Positions 1-8,208 of a stretch of DNA of 64,000 bases are shown here, piece by piece. Location of the stretch: positions 1 to 64,000 of the forward strand of contig JBJFHL010000007.1 of the NCBI GenBank assembly GCA_051893555.1, in the 5' to 3' direction. Positions within the stretch are counted from its first letter, which is position 1, and each line of letters starts with the position of its first letter. This stretch comes from RGIG7179 sp051893555. Lineage in GTDB: Bacteria > Bacillota > Clostridia > Peptostreptococcales > Anaerovoracaceae. A program made the translations under genes and the position numbers. The notes beneath the pieces were generated by a model that saw only the letters and a list, made by a program, of their open reading frames with translations, searched no databases and had not been told where the DNA came from.

Positions 1-214
1 AGAAAATGTGCAGTTTCAGTGGCGGAAATCTGTGCACTTTATTTTACCATTTACACAAATATCCTATGAATCTCGAAGTCGAAAAATCAGGGTGTCTGCC
101 AAGATACAAAAAATGCCAGACACTTCTGTCTGACATCGGCTTTCTTTCTTACTTCCTAATTTCACTTTTCTGAGAAGTGTTGAAATTTCAGCACTTTCAT
201 CGTGCCCGAAGAAG

Positions 215-243
215 AAAAAAACAGACAGCCGTTTGACTGTCTG
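215..243 (-). terminator. Rho-independent terminator of tRNA-Lys
   Basis: Read on the minus strand, a 7-bp stem (CAGACAG/CTGTCTG) with an 8-nt loop is followed at once by seven T residues. It lies 9 bases beyond the CCA end of the tRNA and is a good intrinsic terminator for it. Confidence 0.85.
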
Positions 244-251
244 CTTCATTG

Positions 252-327
252 TGGTGCATCTTCAGGGGTTCGAACCCTGGACACCCTGATTAAGAGTCAG
301 GTGCTCTGCCAGCTGAGCTAAAGATGC
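252..327 (-). tRNA. tRNA-Lys, anticodon CUU
   Basis: The minus strand folds into a full cloverleaf: acceptor GCATCTT/AAGATGC, D-arm GCTC/GAGC, anticodon stem CCTGA/TCAGG with loop CTCTTAA (anticodon CTT, read AAG lysine codons), and a T-arm with TTCGAAC. The CCA end is encoded in the DNA. The gene stands alone with its own promoter and terminator. Confidence 0.95.
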
Positions 328-363
328 ATATTTTTTTCTTGCCTCATCCGTGGCACATTTGAT

Positions 364-392
364 ATATTAACATATGGAGAAAGGAAAGTCAA
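364..392 (-). promoter_or_regulatory. sigma-A-type promoter of tRNA-Lys
   Basis: On the minus strand TTGACT (387-392) and TAATAT (364-369) are separated by 17 bases, and the -10 box sits about 37 bases before the tRNA 5' end. This is a strong housekeeping promoter. Confidence 0.75.
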
Positions 393-541
393 CAGGAATT
401 TTAACAATTTTTGAATATTTTTTTCATTTGCAGCGGAGCCGCTCCTGCCGGTTTCGTCTTTACCTTTTTCACCATGCTTCCTCCATCCGAATTCCGCACT
501 GGTCACAGAAAGACTTCAACAATATAAGGCAAAAAACCTCC

Positions 542-642
542 CAAAAACACGTAATTTTTGTCCGGAAAGAGCCTGAAACCTCAGATTTTAGCCGGATTTT
601 CCCTGAAAATCCACGATATTCAGAGAAAATTACGTGTTTTTG
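542..642. repeat. nested inverted repeat downstream of coaX
   Basis: A perfect 17-bp inverted repeat, caaaaacacgtaatttt at 542-558 and its complement at 626-642, encloses 67 bases that contain a second perfect hairpin (ggattttc/gaaaatcc, 594-612). Beyond its left arm the minus strand has a short T run, so it could end coaX transcription, but it is much larger than a usual terminator. The rest of 393-714 shows no gene. Confidence 0.7.
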
Positions 643-714
643 TACGAAAAAAATCGAAATATTGTTGAAAACGCAGGTGCCCTAAGAGTCCCGGAAGCAG
701 GTGCTCCGCTGTCC

Positions 715-1491
715 CTACCGCCCCCGGTTCTTCTCGTAAATAATCTTCATGCCCTTGAAGGCCAGGTCCGGATCATACTCGTCAATCATGTCGGTTTCGT
801 TGTAAATGACTCTGCCCAGGCCGCCGGTGGCGAATACCCGGATGTCGTCCCGGCCGATTTCTTCCTTCATCTTCCGGATAATGTACTCGGTGCTGCCGAT
901 ATAGCCGTAAACCACGCCGGCGCGCATGCTGGAATCCGTATTCTTTCCCAGGATACTGGCCGGTTTGACGATTTCGATTTCCGGCAGTTTGGCTGCCTGC
1001 TGCCAGAGGGCCTGTGCACTGATTTCCATACCCGGCATAATCACATTATACAGGAATTCACCTTTTTCGTTGATATAGTCAAAGGTCGTGGCCGTTCCGA
1101 AGTCGATGATGATGGCATTGCCACCGTGGAGGTGGTAGACAGCCGCCGCATCCACAATTTTGTCCGCTCCCACTTCCTTCGGGAAATCCGTCTTAATGCT
1201 GACACCGGTTTTGATCCCGGGTCCAACGATAATCGGCTCTTTATGCAGATACTTACGGATCGAATTGGTGAAAGAATGCATAACCTTCGGCACTACACTG
1301 GAAATGATTACATCCTCTACCTGACTGATGGGCACATTGCTGATTCTGCAGAACTCCAGCAGATGAATGCCATACTCATCGCTGGTCCGCTGTGCTTTCG
1401 TCGTCACACGAAATGTTCCTGCGATATGACATTTGCAGTCAATCAGCCCCATGGTTATATTTGTATTTCCGATATCCACTGTCAGTAACAT
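715..1491 (-). CDS. coaX: type III pantothenate kinase
   Basis: Phosphorylates pantothenate with ATP, the first step of coenzyme A synthesis, in the cytoplasm. At 258 residues it has the usual length. The actin-like ATPase fold is visible as the phosphate motif DIGNTN (residues 6-11), PGIKTG (91-96), the GADK motif around residue 110 and DFGTATTFD (130-138). The ATG comes one base after the coaBC stop codon, so the two genes form an operon covering steps 1 to 3 of the pathway. Type III kinases need a monovalent cation and are not inhibited by CoA (family knowledge). Nothing unusual is seen. Confidence 0.95.
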   Translation of the reverse strand: MLLTVDIGNTNITMGLIDCKCHIAGTFRVTTKAQRTSDEYGIHLLEFCRISNVPISQVEDVIISSVVPKVMHSFTNSIRKYLHKEPIIVGPGIKTGVSIKTDFPKEVGADKIVDAAAVYHLHGGNAIIIDFGTATTFDYINEKGEFLYNVIMPGMEISAQALWQQAAKLPEIEIVKPASILGKNTDSSMRAGVVYGYIGSTEYIIRKMKEEIGRDDIRVFATGGLGRVIYNETDMIDEYDPDLAFKGMKIIYEKNRGR

Positions 1492-1492
1492 G

Positions 1493-2689
1493 TTAGTCGA
1501 TTCCTTTCTGTCTGCGAATTTCCGTCAGCTGCGCCCAGATGGCATAGGCCAGGTCCTCCTTGGACTGCAGCGGATTTTCCACCAGCCCGTCCCGGAGAAG
1601 AAAAGTCGCCACGTTGGTATCATGGGCGAACCCTGCCCCTTTCACCTTCAGATTGTTTGCCACGATCATGTCGGCGTTCTTGGCTTCCAACTTCTTTCTG
1701 GCGTTTTCCAGCAGATTCTGTGTTTCCATGGCGAATCCGCAAAGCACTTGCCCCCGGCTCTTTCTCTCACCCAGGGTCTTCAGGATGTCGTGGGTCCGCT
1801 TCAGAGCGATGGACATATCGTCATCTTTCTTTTTGATCTTGTCTTCTGCCGTTACTGCCGGCGTATAGTCTGCCACCGCCGCAGCCATGACGATATAGTC
1901 ACAGTCTGCTGCCCGGCTTGTCACAGCCTGATACATATCTTCGGCGCTGATCACACTGACCGTTTCCATGCCGTAAGGCGGCTTCAGACCGCACTGACCG
2001 CTGACCAGCGTTACATCCGCACCCAGATTTCTGGCTGCGCGGGCCACTTCGTATCCCATCTTGCCCGAGGAATGGTTGGTGATATAGCGGACCGGATCCA
2101 TGGCTTCCTGAGTCGGTCCGGCCGTCACCAGCACCCTGCGGCCTGCCAGAGGCTTGTCCCCATGCAGAGCCATTTCCACCGCCTCTTCAATGATATCGAT
2201 ATCCGCCATCTTCCCCCGCCCGGTATCACCGCAGGCAAGAAGCCCCGAAACCGGCTCCACAATCTGCATCCCCAGAGACCGCAGGGACTGAAGATTTTGC
2301 TGAGTGATCGGATTGTCGTACATATTGGTATTCATGGCCGGAGCGATGACCTTCGGCGCGTTGCACGCCAGAAAGGTGGTGGTCAGCATGTCGTCGCAGA
2401 TGCCATGGGCAAATTTGGCGATGACATTGGCCGTCGCCGGTGCCACCACGAAAACGTCCGCCCACTTGGCCACGGAGATGTGCTCCACTTCGTAGCTGAA
2501 ATTCCGGTCAAAGGTGTCGATCAGGCACTTGCGGCCGGTCAGGGTTTCGAAGGTGAGCGGGTGTATAAAATTCGTCGCATGAGGGGTCATGATGACCTGC
2601 ACTTCGTATTTTTTCGTCAGATCGCTGACCATCTGGCAGGTTTTGAAGGCGGCAATTCCGCCGGTGATCCCGACAACGATATGCTTCAT
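1493..2689 (-). CDS. coaBC: bifunctional phosphopantothenoylcysteine decarboxylase / phosphopantothenate-cysteine ligase
   Basis: Catalyses the second and third steps from phosphopantothenate to phosphopantetheine. The N-terminal CoaC half (about residues 1-180) is a flavoprotein with GITGGIAAFK, the PAMNTNMYDNP substrate motif and the ACGDTGRGKM clamp with its cysteine. The CoaB half follows, with GRRVLVTAGPTQEAMDPVR and NHSSGKMGYEVA. I place the start at ATG 2689 because AGGAAAGGAA lies in front of it; an upstream TTG at 2713 has no such site. At 398 residues it is full length. It is followed directly by coaX. Confidence 0.95.
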   Translation of the reverse strand: MKHIVVGITGGIAAFKTCQMVSDLTKKYEVQVIMTPHATNFIHPLTFETLTGRKCLIDTFDRNFSYEVEHISVAKWADVFVVAPATANVIAKFAHGICDDMLTTTFLACNAPKVIAPAMNTNMYDNPITQQNLQSLRSLGMQIVEPVSGLLACGDTGRGKMADIDIIEEAVEMALHGDKPLAGRRVLVTAGPTQEAMDPVRYITNHSSGKMGYEVARAARNLGADVTLVSGQCGLKPPYGMETVSVISAEDMYQAVTSRAADCDYIVMAAAVADYTPAVTAEDKIKKKDDDMSIALKRTHDILKTLGERKSRGQVLCGFAMETQNLLENARKKLEAKNADMIVANNLKVKGAGFAHDTNVATFLLRDGLVENPLQSKEDLAYAIWAQLTEIRRQKGID

Positions 2690-2739
2690 GATGTTCTGAT
2701 TCCTTTCCTGCAAAACATTGAAAAATAAATATCTGCTAA

Positions 2740-2768
2740 ATGATACTCTTTTAACAGGGAAAAATCAA
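2740..2768 (-). promoter_or_regulatory. promoter of coaBC-coaX
   Basis: On the minus strand TTGATT (2763-2768), 17 bases, TATCAT (2740-2745). The -10 box is about 50 bases before the coaBC start. Confidence 0.55.
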
Positions 2769-2778
2769 GGGTTTTTTC

Positions 2779-2812
2779 AAAAAAACAGGGCGAATCCCGT
2801 CGGTTCGGGATT
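2779..2812 (-). terminator. terminator after the MerR gene
   Basis: The stem AATCCCG/CGGGATT begins in the merR stop codon. On the minus strand it is followed by CGCCCTG and a run of seven T (2779-2785). It separates the exporter operon from coaBC. Confidence 0.6.
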
Positions 2813-3701
2813 ATTCCGTCCTCCTTTTGATCGGCACCTGGATTTCCGACAGCCACTGGCTTTCGTCGTCTTTGTTCCAGATTCCGTCGATATAGCTTTC
2901 CCGGATTTCGCCGGCGATTTCATATCCGTTTTCTTCGATGTACTTCAGCACCGGTTCATAGGATTCCGAAAATGTGCGGTAGGAACCCTTATGAAAAATG
3001 CAGGCCGCCTGTATCGCAGGCAGTGTCCGGAAGTACAGGCCGCCGGTTTCTTCCCGTGCCTCTTCCACAGACTCGCACAGCTCCACCAGGATATCCTCGT
3101 CTTTATACCCCGGTTCCAGGTAGTTCGTAAAGCAATACTCCGGCAGGGCACAGATGCAGCCTGCTTTCTCCATCAGCTTTCCCATTTTCGGCATCACATC
3201 AAACAGGCAGTCGTAGGATTCAATCCTTGCGTTCATGGCTGCCACGGTGGTTTCCGGGAGCGTTTTGATCAGGACAGGATTGGACAGGCCGATTTTCTTT
3301 CTGGACAGGTAACCGTCCACCACGGCGATCTGCCGGGTCAGGTCTGAAATCTTTTCCAGCAGTTCTGCTTTTTTCTTCAGCAGCACTGCCTCTTCATCGG
3401 CGCCGGAATTGATCCGGGCAATTTCCTCCAGCGTGAACCCTGCGGTTTTCAGAGCGGTAATCTGGTGAATCACCGCCATCTGGGACAGGGTATAGTACCG
3501 GTATCCGTTTTGCGGATGAATATAGGCTGGCAGCAGCAGGCCCTGCTCCTCATAAAAGCGCAGGGCCTTCACGGTCACGTGGTTCATCGCTGCAAACATG
3601 CCGATTTTATATAAGGTTTCGCTTGTCTTCGTCTCGCAGGGCGGATGTTCTTGTTTCATTTCCATTGCGTACTCCTTTTCCATCGCGTACTCCGTCTCCA
3701 T
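2811..3701 (-). CDS. MerR-family regulator with GyrI-like effector domain
   Basis: A transcription factor that probably senses a drug-like ligand and controls the ABC exporter encoded just upstream. After a repetitive N-terminus, the winged-helix DNA-binding domain covers about residues 30-100 (VTVKALRFYEEQGLL, NGYRYY), a dimerisation helix follows, and residues ~140-296 look like a GyrI/AraC effector-binding domain (HKGSYRTFSESYEPVL), as in the BmrR/TipA type. The first ATG lies three bases after the permease stop codon. Two further in-frame ATGs, each with the same GGAGTA leader, follow at 18-base intervals (3683, 3665), so the true start is ambiguous. Autoregulation through the promoter at 5200-5231 is inferred. 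Confidence 0.88.
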   Translation of the reverse strand: METEYAMEKEYAMEMKQEHPPCETKTSETLYKIGMFAAMNHVTVKALRFYEEQGLLLPAYIHPQNGYRYYTLSQMAVIHQITALKTAGFTLEEIARINSGADEEAVLLKKKAELLEKISDLTRQIAVVDGYLSRKKIGLSNPVLIKTLPETTVAAMNARIESYDCLFDVMPKMGKLMEKAGCICALPEYCFTNYLEPGYKDEDILVELCESVEEAREETGGLYFRTLPAIQAACIFHKGSYRTFSESYEPVLKYIEENGYEIAGEIRESYIDGIWNKDDESQWLSEIQVPIKRRTE

Positions 3702-3711
3702 CGCTTACTCC
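3661..3711 (-). repeat. triple tandem copy of ribosome-binding site plus start codon
   Basis: On the minus strand the 15-base unit GGAGTA(A/C)GC(G/A)ATGGA occurs three times with an exact 18-base period (3697-3711, 3679-3693, 3661-3675). Each copy carries a GGAG and an ATG in the same frame. The protein therefore starts with two related six-residue units. Confidence 0.85.
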
Positions 3712-4442
3712 CACCGGAACGCCTTGACTGCAATGACGCTGCCGATTGCTGCAATCACCACCAGGATGATCACCTGTATTCCTGTATTATCATAACACCC
3801 CATGGACACCGATTTCAACAGGTTGATTCCCACGCCAAGGGGCATAATGTTCGCGACAGCCCGAAGCCCTGCCGGGAAAACCTCCGCCGGAATGGTCGCA
3901 CCGGAAAGCAGCAGCATAGGGAAATAAATCAGGCTTGTGGCCACATTCATGGATTTCGTGGTCCTGCACAGACTTGCCACCATGAGCCCGATGGCGAACA
4001 TGGAAACCATGGTCAGCAGCCAGGCGCCCAGATATGCGAGCACCTTGCCCTCCATCCGGTATCCGAAGAAGACCACCGCAGCCACCGTCAGGATCAGCGT
4101 GGAAAGCACAGCCATAACCCCGCTGGCGATGGTGTCGCAAGCCAGGAGTCTTGCCGGAGAGCAGGGGCTGCAGTACATCCGCCGCAAGATTCCCTGTGAC
4201 CGGCACTCTACGACGGTGATAGGAATGCTCATAAACGCACTGCAGCAGATTCCCACCGTGGACAGCGACACATATGCGCTCTGTAAATACGTCAGGCCGG
4301 AATCTGCCGCATCCTTCTGCCCGGCAATCACGGTGATCAGCAGGAAAGTCACCAGCGGCATGATCAGATTGAACAGGATCACATCCGGTGTCCTTAAAAA
4401 TATCTTCTGCTCTACGCTATACATTCTCCAAAATCTCCTCAC
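3705..4442 (-). CDS. ABC-2 type exporter permease
   Basis: Membrane subunit of a drug or lipid exporter of the DrrB/ABC-2 type. 245 residues with about six hydrophobic segments and the conserved LLLSGATIPAEVFP region before the last ones. The GTG at 4442 overlaps the TGA of the ATPase gene by four bases and has AGGAGG in front; an ATG at 4424 with its own GGAG is an alternative start. It works with the ATPase encoded upstream, and the MerR gene follows. The substrate cannot be read from sequence. Confidence 0.88.
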   Translation of the reverse strand: MRRFWRMYSVEQKIFLRTPDVILFNLIMPLVTFLLITVIAGQKDAADSGLTYLQSAYVSLSTVGICCSAFMSIPITVVECRSQGILRRMYCSPCSPARLLACDTIASGVMAVLSTLILTVAAVVFFGYRMEGKVLAYLGAWLLTMVSMFAIGLMVASLCRTTKSMNVATSLIYFPMLLLSGATIPAEVFPAGLRAVANIMPLGVGINLLKSVSMGCYDNTGIQVIILVVIAAIGSVIAVKAFRWE

Positions 4443-5164
4443 AGCAGTTCCTCCTCTCCCATAAAAAACAGATACGCCTCCTCCAGATTCTTCCGGCCCG
4501 AAGCTTCAACGACCTCATGAATGGTGCCTTCTGCCACCTTTTTTCCCGCCTTGATGATGCACACCCGGTCACAAAGGGCTTCCGCCTCCTCCATATAATG
4601 GGTGGTCAGGAAAATTGTAAGCCCCTGTTCCTTCAGGTGATGCAGCGTTCTCCAGACTTCACGCCTTGCCGCCACATCCAGGCCGGTGGTCAGCTCGTCC
4701 AGAAATACGATTTCCGGCTTTCCGATCAGCGCCAGCACCACCGAAAGCTTCTGCCGCTCCCCGCCGGAAAGCTTGGACACGAAACTCTTTCTAAGAGATC
4801 CCAGACCAAACTGCTCCAAAAGCACCGGATAGTCTGCCGGATCGGTATACAGGGAAGCATACTCTGTGCACGCCTCCTCCACGGTAATATTATTCTGATA
4901 CTGCGTATGCTGCAGCTGCACGCCAACCCGTTCAAACACCTTTTTCCGATTTCTTGCAGCATCCATTCCAAGAATCCGCGCCTCTCCTTCGTCCGGCGCC
5001 TTCAATCCCAGAATCAGATCGATGGTGGTGCTTTTGCCGGCACCGTTGTGCCCCAGCAGTGCGAACACCTCGCCCCGCTTCACCTCGAAAGACAGATCAT
5101 CCACGACCTTGCGCTTCCCAAAGGATTTCGACAAATGCCGGACGCGAATATTTTGTTCCTCCAT
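4439..5164 (-). CDS. ABC exporter ATP-binding subunit
   Basis: Cytoplasmic ATPase that powers the adjoining ABC-2 permease. It has Walker A GHNGAGKST, the ABC signature KLSGGERQK, Walker B IVFLDELTTGLD and the switch histidine in FLTTHYMEEAE. The start is ATG 5164, preceded by AAGGAGGA and seven T. In Walker B the usual DEP is DEL. It is the first gene of a three-gene operon (ATPase, permease, merR). The family includes bacteriocin, antibiotic and lipid exporters. Confidence 0.92.
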   Translation of the reverse strand: MEEQNIRVRHLSKSFGKRKVVDDLSFEVKRGEVFALLGHNGAGKSTTIDLILGLKAPDEGEARILGMDAARNRKKVFERVGVQLQHTQYQNNITVEEACTEYASLYTDPADYPVLLEQFGLGSLRKSFVSKLSGGERQKLSVVLALIGKPEIVFLDELTTGLDVAARREVWRTLHHLKEQGLTIFLTTHYMEEAEALCDRVCIIKAGKKVAEGTIHEVVEASGRKNLEEAYLFFMGEEELL

Positions 5165-5199
5165 AAAAAAATCCTCCTTACGTTTTCTTTGCAAGAAGG

Positions 5200-5231
5200 A
5201 TTCTATCCCCTGCCCTTAAGGGGAGAGTCAA
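5200..5231 (-). promoter_or_regulatory. MerR-type promoter of the exporter operon
   Basis: On the minus strand -35 TTGACT (5226-5231) and -10 TAGAAT (5200-5205) are 20 bases apart, too long for normal RNA polymerase binding. The spacer carries the dyad TCCCC-N9-GGGGA. This overlong spacer with a central dyad is the hallmark of promoters activated by DNA distortion by MerR proteins, which fits the merR gene in the operon. Confidence 0.75.
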
Positions 5232-5346
5232 GGGGTATTTTTTATTTTTTGCAAAATCCACAAGCCCGCGGCTTCTGCCCCTGCGATGCCAATGGCCGGC
5301 AGCAGGGCTGTTTCTGGTAAAGACGACCGGGGATCCGCAGGGAATC

Positions 5347-5676
5347 ATGTCATCGCTGCCTTATGTTGCAATCGGCATCGGCGCCGGTCTGTTTGGGCAC
5401 GGCATGAGTGAAGTGCTCTCGGCACGGGCCATAGGGCAGGATCCGGACTTGCGGAAAAAACTGGAAATCGAAAAGAATGACGAACGCAACATCGCCATCG
5501 CAAACCGTGCAAAAGGAAAAGCTTTCGACATGATGACCTACATCTTTGGTGCACTAATGTTATCCTTCACTCTGATGAATGTGGATATGGTTCCGCTGCT
5601 TCTCTTAGTGTTCGCATATCTGCTGGTTCACGGATGCTCCATCTACTACCGCATTCAGTATGAGAAAGAGATGTGA
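5347..5676 (+). CDS. small membrane protein, probably missing its N-terminus
   Basis: The 109 residues show two C-terminal hydrophobic helices (FDMMTYIFGALMLSF and a following VPLLLLVFAYLLVHG) and the motif KNDERNIAIANRAKGKAFD. This resembles a small uncharacterised Firmicute membrane protein family, recognised from memory and without a name. The same frame stays open to 5167, and its last part (AAGLFLVKTTGDPQGIM) reads like the end of another membrane helix, yet no ATG, GTG or TTG is available there. The ATG used has only a weak AGGG. The gene may have lost its 5' end. Function unknown. Confidence 0.55.
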   Translation: MSSLPYVAIGIGAGLFGHGMSEVLSARAIGQDPDLRKKLEIEKNDERNIAIANRAKGKAFDMMTYIFGALMLSFTLMNVDMVPLLLLVFAYLLVHGCSIYYRIQYEKEM

Positions 5677-5747
5677 CACGGCAAATTAAGCTGATTTTTG
5701 TTTTACTACGAAGAATGCCGCTATGGAGATCCATGGCGGCATAAAAA

Positions 5748-6512
5748 TTATAAAAAGAACTTGTTTTCCTTGTGTATGCCCGCAAGGGAAGGTTCCAGTT
5801 TATTTCTGACGATGTCAAGATCAGGCCCTGCGACCTTTCGTGCATTTTCCGGACATTCCTTCAGACACGCCAGACAGCCGATACACTTTCTCTCGTCTAC
5901 ATTCGCAACATCTTCCTTCCCTATAGCTTTTGCAGGGCAGATGCGGCTGCATGTGCCGCACTCGATGCAATTCTCTGTAGTTGTGGTCAGCATAGGCATA
6001 TGCCGTGACTGCCGATAAGGTTTATTTCCCGGAACATGGAGTTTTGAATAATTGCTGTCGCAGTTTAACTTTTCGGATACTTTCACTGCAAATTCACGCA
6101 CCTGCTGCAAGTCGTCTTTATCAGGGCGTCCCCCTGCAAGTTTCCCCGAATAGGTATGTTCCGCAAGCAAAGCCGCAGCAGCAATGCCTCTGAACCCTTT
6201 CCCTTCGCAGAATTCCTGCATCTCGAGAAGCGCATCATCGAATTCACGGTTTCCGTACGTTACGGTAAATATGGCAGGAGTATTGTCTCCAAGAATGTTG
6301 CGAAACAGCGGCTGGTCAAGGAGAGGCAACTTGCCTCCATATACAGGCGCACCAAATACTACAAGATCATCGGCCCCGAAAGAATACTTTTTCGTACGGT
6401 TTTCAGGACGTGTAAGGTCTATTTCTTCAAATTCTCCAGCGATTGCCTTAGCAATTTCTATGGTATATTTTGCACTTCCTCTCGTTGGACTGAAATATAC
6501 TGCTGCTTTCAT
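5748..6512 (-). CDS. flavodoxin-ferredoxin fusion protein (EFR1 family)
   Basis: A cytoplasmic electron carrier of 254 residues. The N-terminal ~150 residues are flavodoxin-like, with the FMN phosphate motif YFSPTRGSAKY (residues 6-16) and GAPVYGGKLP. The C-terminus carries two [4Fe-4S] motifs, CIECGTCSRICP and CIGCLACLKECP. GGAGG precedes the ATG by six bases. It stands alone between two long gaps. Proteins of this build occur widely in anaerobes; the partner cannot be told from this context. Confidence 0.9.
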   Translation of the reverse strand: MKAAVYFSPTRGSAKYTIEIAKAIAGEFEEIDLTRPENRTKKYSFGADDLVVFGAPVYGGKLPLLDQPLFRNILGDNTPAIFTVTYGNREFDDALLEMQEFCEGKGFRGIAAAALLAEHTYSGKLAGGRPDKDDLQQVREFAVKVSEKLNCDSNYSKLHVPGNKPYRQSRHMPMLTTTTENCIECGTCSRICPAKAIGKEDVANVDERKCIGCLACLKECPENARKVAGPDLDIVRNKLEPSLAGIHKENKFFL

Positions 6513-6654
6513 CGTATTTCCTCCATTCAGTTTTTATATTTCTATTGTACCATATGGTAAGCATCCCCAACAAATATTTTTGCGGTGGATATGGGCAGGG
6601 CAGATGCTTTGAAAAACAAATTTTGAATGGCTGGATATCCGGATTATTTCGAAT

Positions 6655-8175
6655 TTATCCGTGGTAGTCGCCGGTCGCGGAATCTACCGTGACGAATGGG
6701 ACTACCTCACCGCCCACTTCCACATAAACCTGGTAAATCCCGTCGCCCAGATCCACATAGTATTCCGGAAGCACACCGTATTTTTCAAGCAGGTCCTCTG
6801 CAAGGGCTGTTTTCCAGGGTTCTTCCTCAGAATCTCCGTCCCCCTTGTTCTGCGGCTCTGTTTGCCGGATTGCAGTCACCAGGTTGTCTAATGCTGCCGT
6901 GCTCATCTCCTTGATTTCGGTCGGATGTGCATCCGAAACAAAGATCATGGCATCAAATCTGGCTGCCGGCGAACGCCATACGCGGTAGCTTGCAGGCAAA
7001 ATACGCATAATCAACGGGTTATATCCATCGCCCAGCGCACCCATCCAGGTATAATCCGTGGCCTGCGCTTTCAGTGCAGAATCTTCCGAAATCGTGGAAA
7101 AATCCAGATAGCTTTCTGCAAAGCCGCATTTCTTCGATGCTTTCGCCAACGGGTCGTAGGAATAAAATGTGTGATGAATCCGTTTTCTGTCTGCTCCTTT
7201 CGGCAGATTGCAGCTGCTTTTATAAAAGTCCGTTCCGATGACAAAATAATCTTCACCCAGCTTATCTGCCAGGAGATTGCCCATCACCTTGCTGTTTTCA
7301 TCGTAGCTTCCGAACTGTTCCATGTGACCGTTATGGCCGGAGAGGAAAATGCATTGGTTTCCCCGCGCCTGTTCCTGTTTCAGGATCCACATGGCGTTGT
7401 CTGCCATCAGCTGATCACGATATGCGTTCCCTGCTCCGGCGTCATCCATGTGCTTCCCAAGTTCAATGTTCTGCAGCAGAACATCTGCAAAATGAATAGC
7501 CTGCGCATGATCGGACGGCATTTTGCTTATCACTGCGCCGATGATTTCCGCACGCTGGTCGGAAGTAAAACTTTCGGAGAATTCTTTATTTTCTGCATCC
7601 CAGATTTTTTCCAGTTCCGAAGTATCAACGCCGGCTTCCCTTGCTGCCTGCAGCAGAAAAAGATAGTTGTAATCATATCTCTGCATGTCAAATCCATAAA
7701 ACCAAAGATCTCCTCCGGGTCTTGCCGCTTCATTATAGCTTCGCATCCACGTGATCAGATCTTCCATCTCCTGTGTTCGGTAGATGTCAAAACCGATGGC
7801 CGCCGCAGCCTCTGCGGCTGTCCCTGCTCCGCCATGGATATAGCGGTTGACCACCTCGCAGCCGCCGAAGTCGCCTTCCAGCGCAAATGCCCGGACGCCG
7901 TACTTTTCCACCAGAACCTGAAAGACGTCCAGCTTCAGCCGTTGAAACTCTGCGTTCCCGTGGGTTGCTTCCCCCAGTGCTGTGATCTGTGTCTGCGCCG
8001 GAATTTTCAGTTCTGAAACGGTTGACGCATACTTTGCAAATTCCGCTGTATCCGCACATTCTCCGGTCCCAAAACCGCCAAAATGCGAATAGATTCCCGC
8101 TGTGATTGCAAGCACAGCGACAATGCCAAGCAGTACCGCATTGCGCAGCGGATGTTTTTTTCTGTGTTTTTTCAT
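6655..8175 (-). CDS. membrane-anchored erythromycin-esterase-like protein
   Basis: A hydrolase-like protein of the EreA/EreB fold. One hydrophobic anchor near residues 12-30 places the rest (about 475 residues) outside the membrane. The family's catalytic glutamate-histidine motif GEATHG is present (His72), and so is the later FLSGHNGHM block. The C-terminal ~80 residues (LEKYGVLPEYYVDLGDG) form an added domain. Characterised macrolide esterases are soluble, so resistance is possible but unproven. AGGAGGG precedes the ATG. It is the last gene of the minus-strand block. Confidence 0.8.
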   Translation of the reverse strand: MKKHRKKHPLRNAVLLGIVAVLAITAGIYSHFGGFGTGECADTAEFAKYASTVSELKIPAQTQITALGEATHGNAEFQRLKLDVFQVLVEKYGVRAFALEGDFGGCEVVNRYIHGGAGTAAEAAAAIGFDIYRTQEMEDLITWMRSYNEAARPGGDLWFYGFDMQRYDYNYLFLLQAAREAGVDTSELEKIWDAENKEFSESFTSDQRAEIIGAVISKMPSDHAQAIHFADVLLQNIELGKHMDDAGAGNAYRDQLMADNAMWILKQEQARGNQCIFLSGHNGHMEQFGSYDENSKVMGNLLADKLGEDYFVIGTDFYKSSCNLPKGADRKRIHHTFYSYDPLAKASKKCGFAESYLDFSTISEDSALKAQATDYTWMGALGDGYNPLIMRILPASYRVWRSPAARFDAMIFVSDAHPTEIKEMSTAALDNLVTAIRQTEPQNKGDGDSEEEPWKTALAEDLLEKYGVLPEYYVDLGDGIYQVYVEVGGEVVPFVTVDSATGDYHG

Positions 8176-8208
8176 ACTGTCCCTCCTAAAATACCCCTTT
8201 TGAATAAT

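Noticed and set aside
64..249. Minus-strand open frame of 61 codons at the window start
   Set aside because: It runs through the tRNA terminator, has no ribosome site and has no recognisable composition.
542..642. Inverted repeat as the ends of an insertion sequence
   Set aside because: There are only 67 bases between the arms, no transposase and no target duplication.
634..2728. Long plus-strand open frames opposite coaX and coaBC
   Set aside because: They mirror the codon pattern of strong minus-strand genes, have no ribosome site and show no family likeness.
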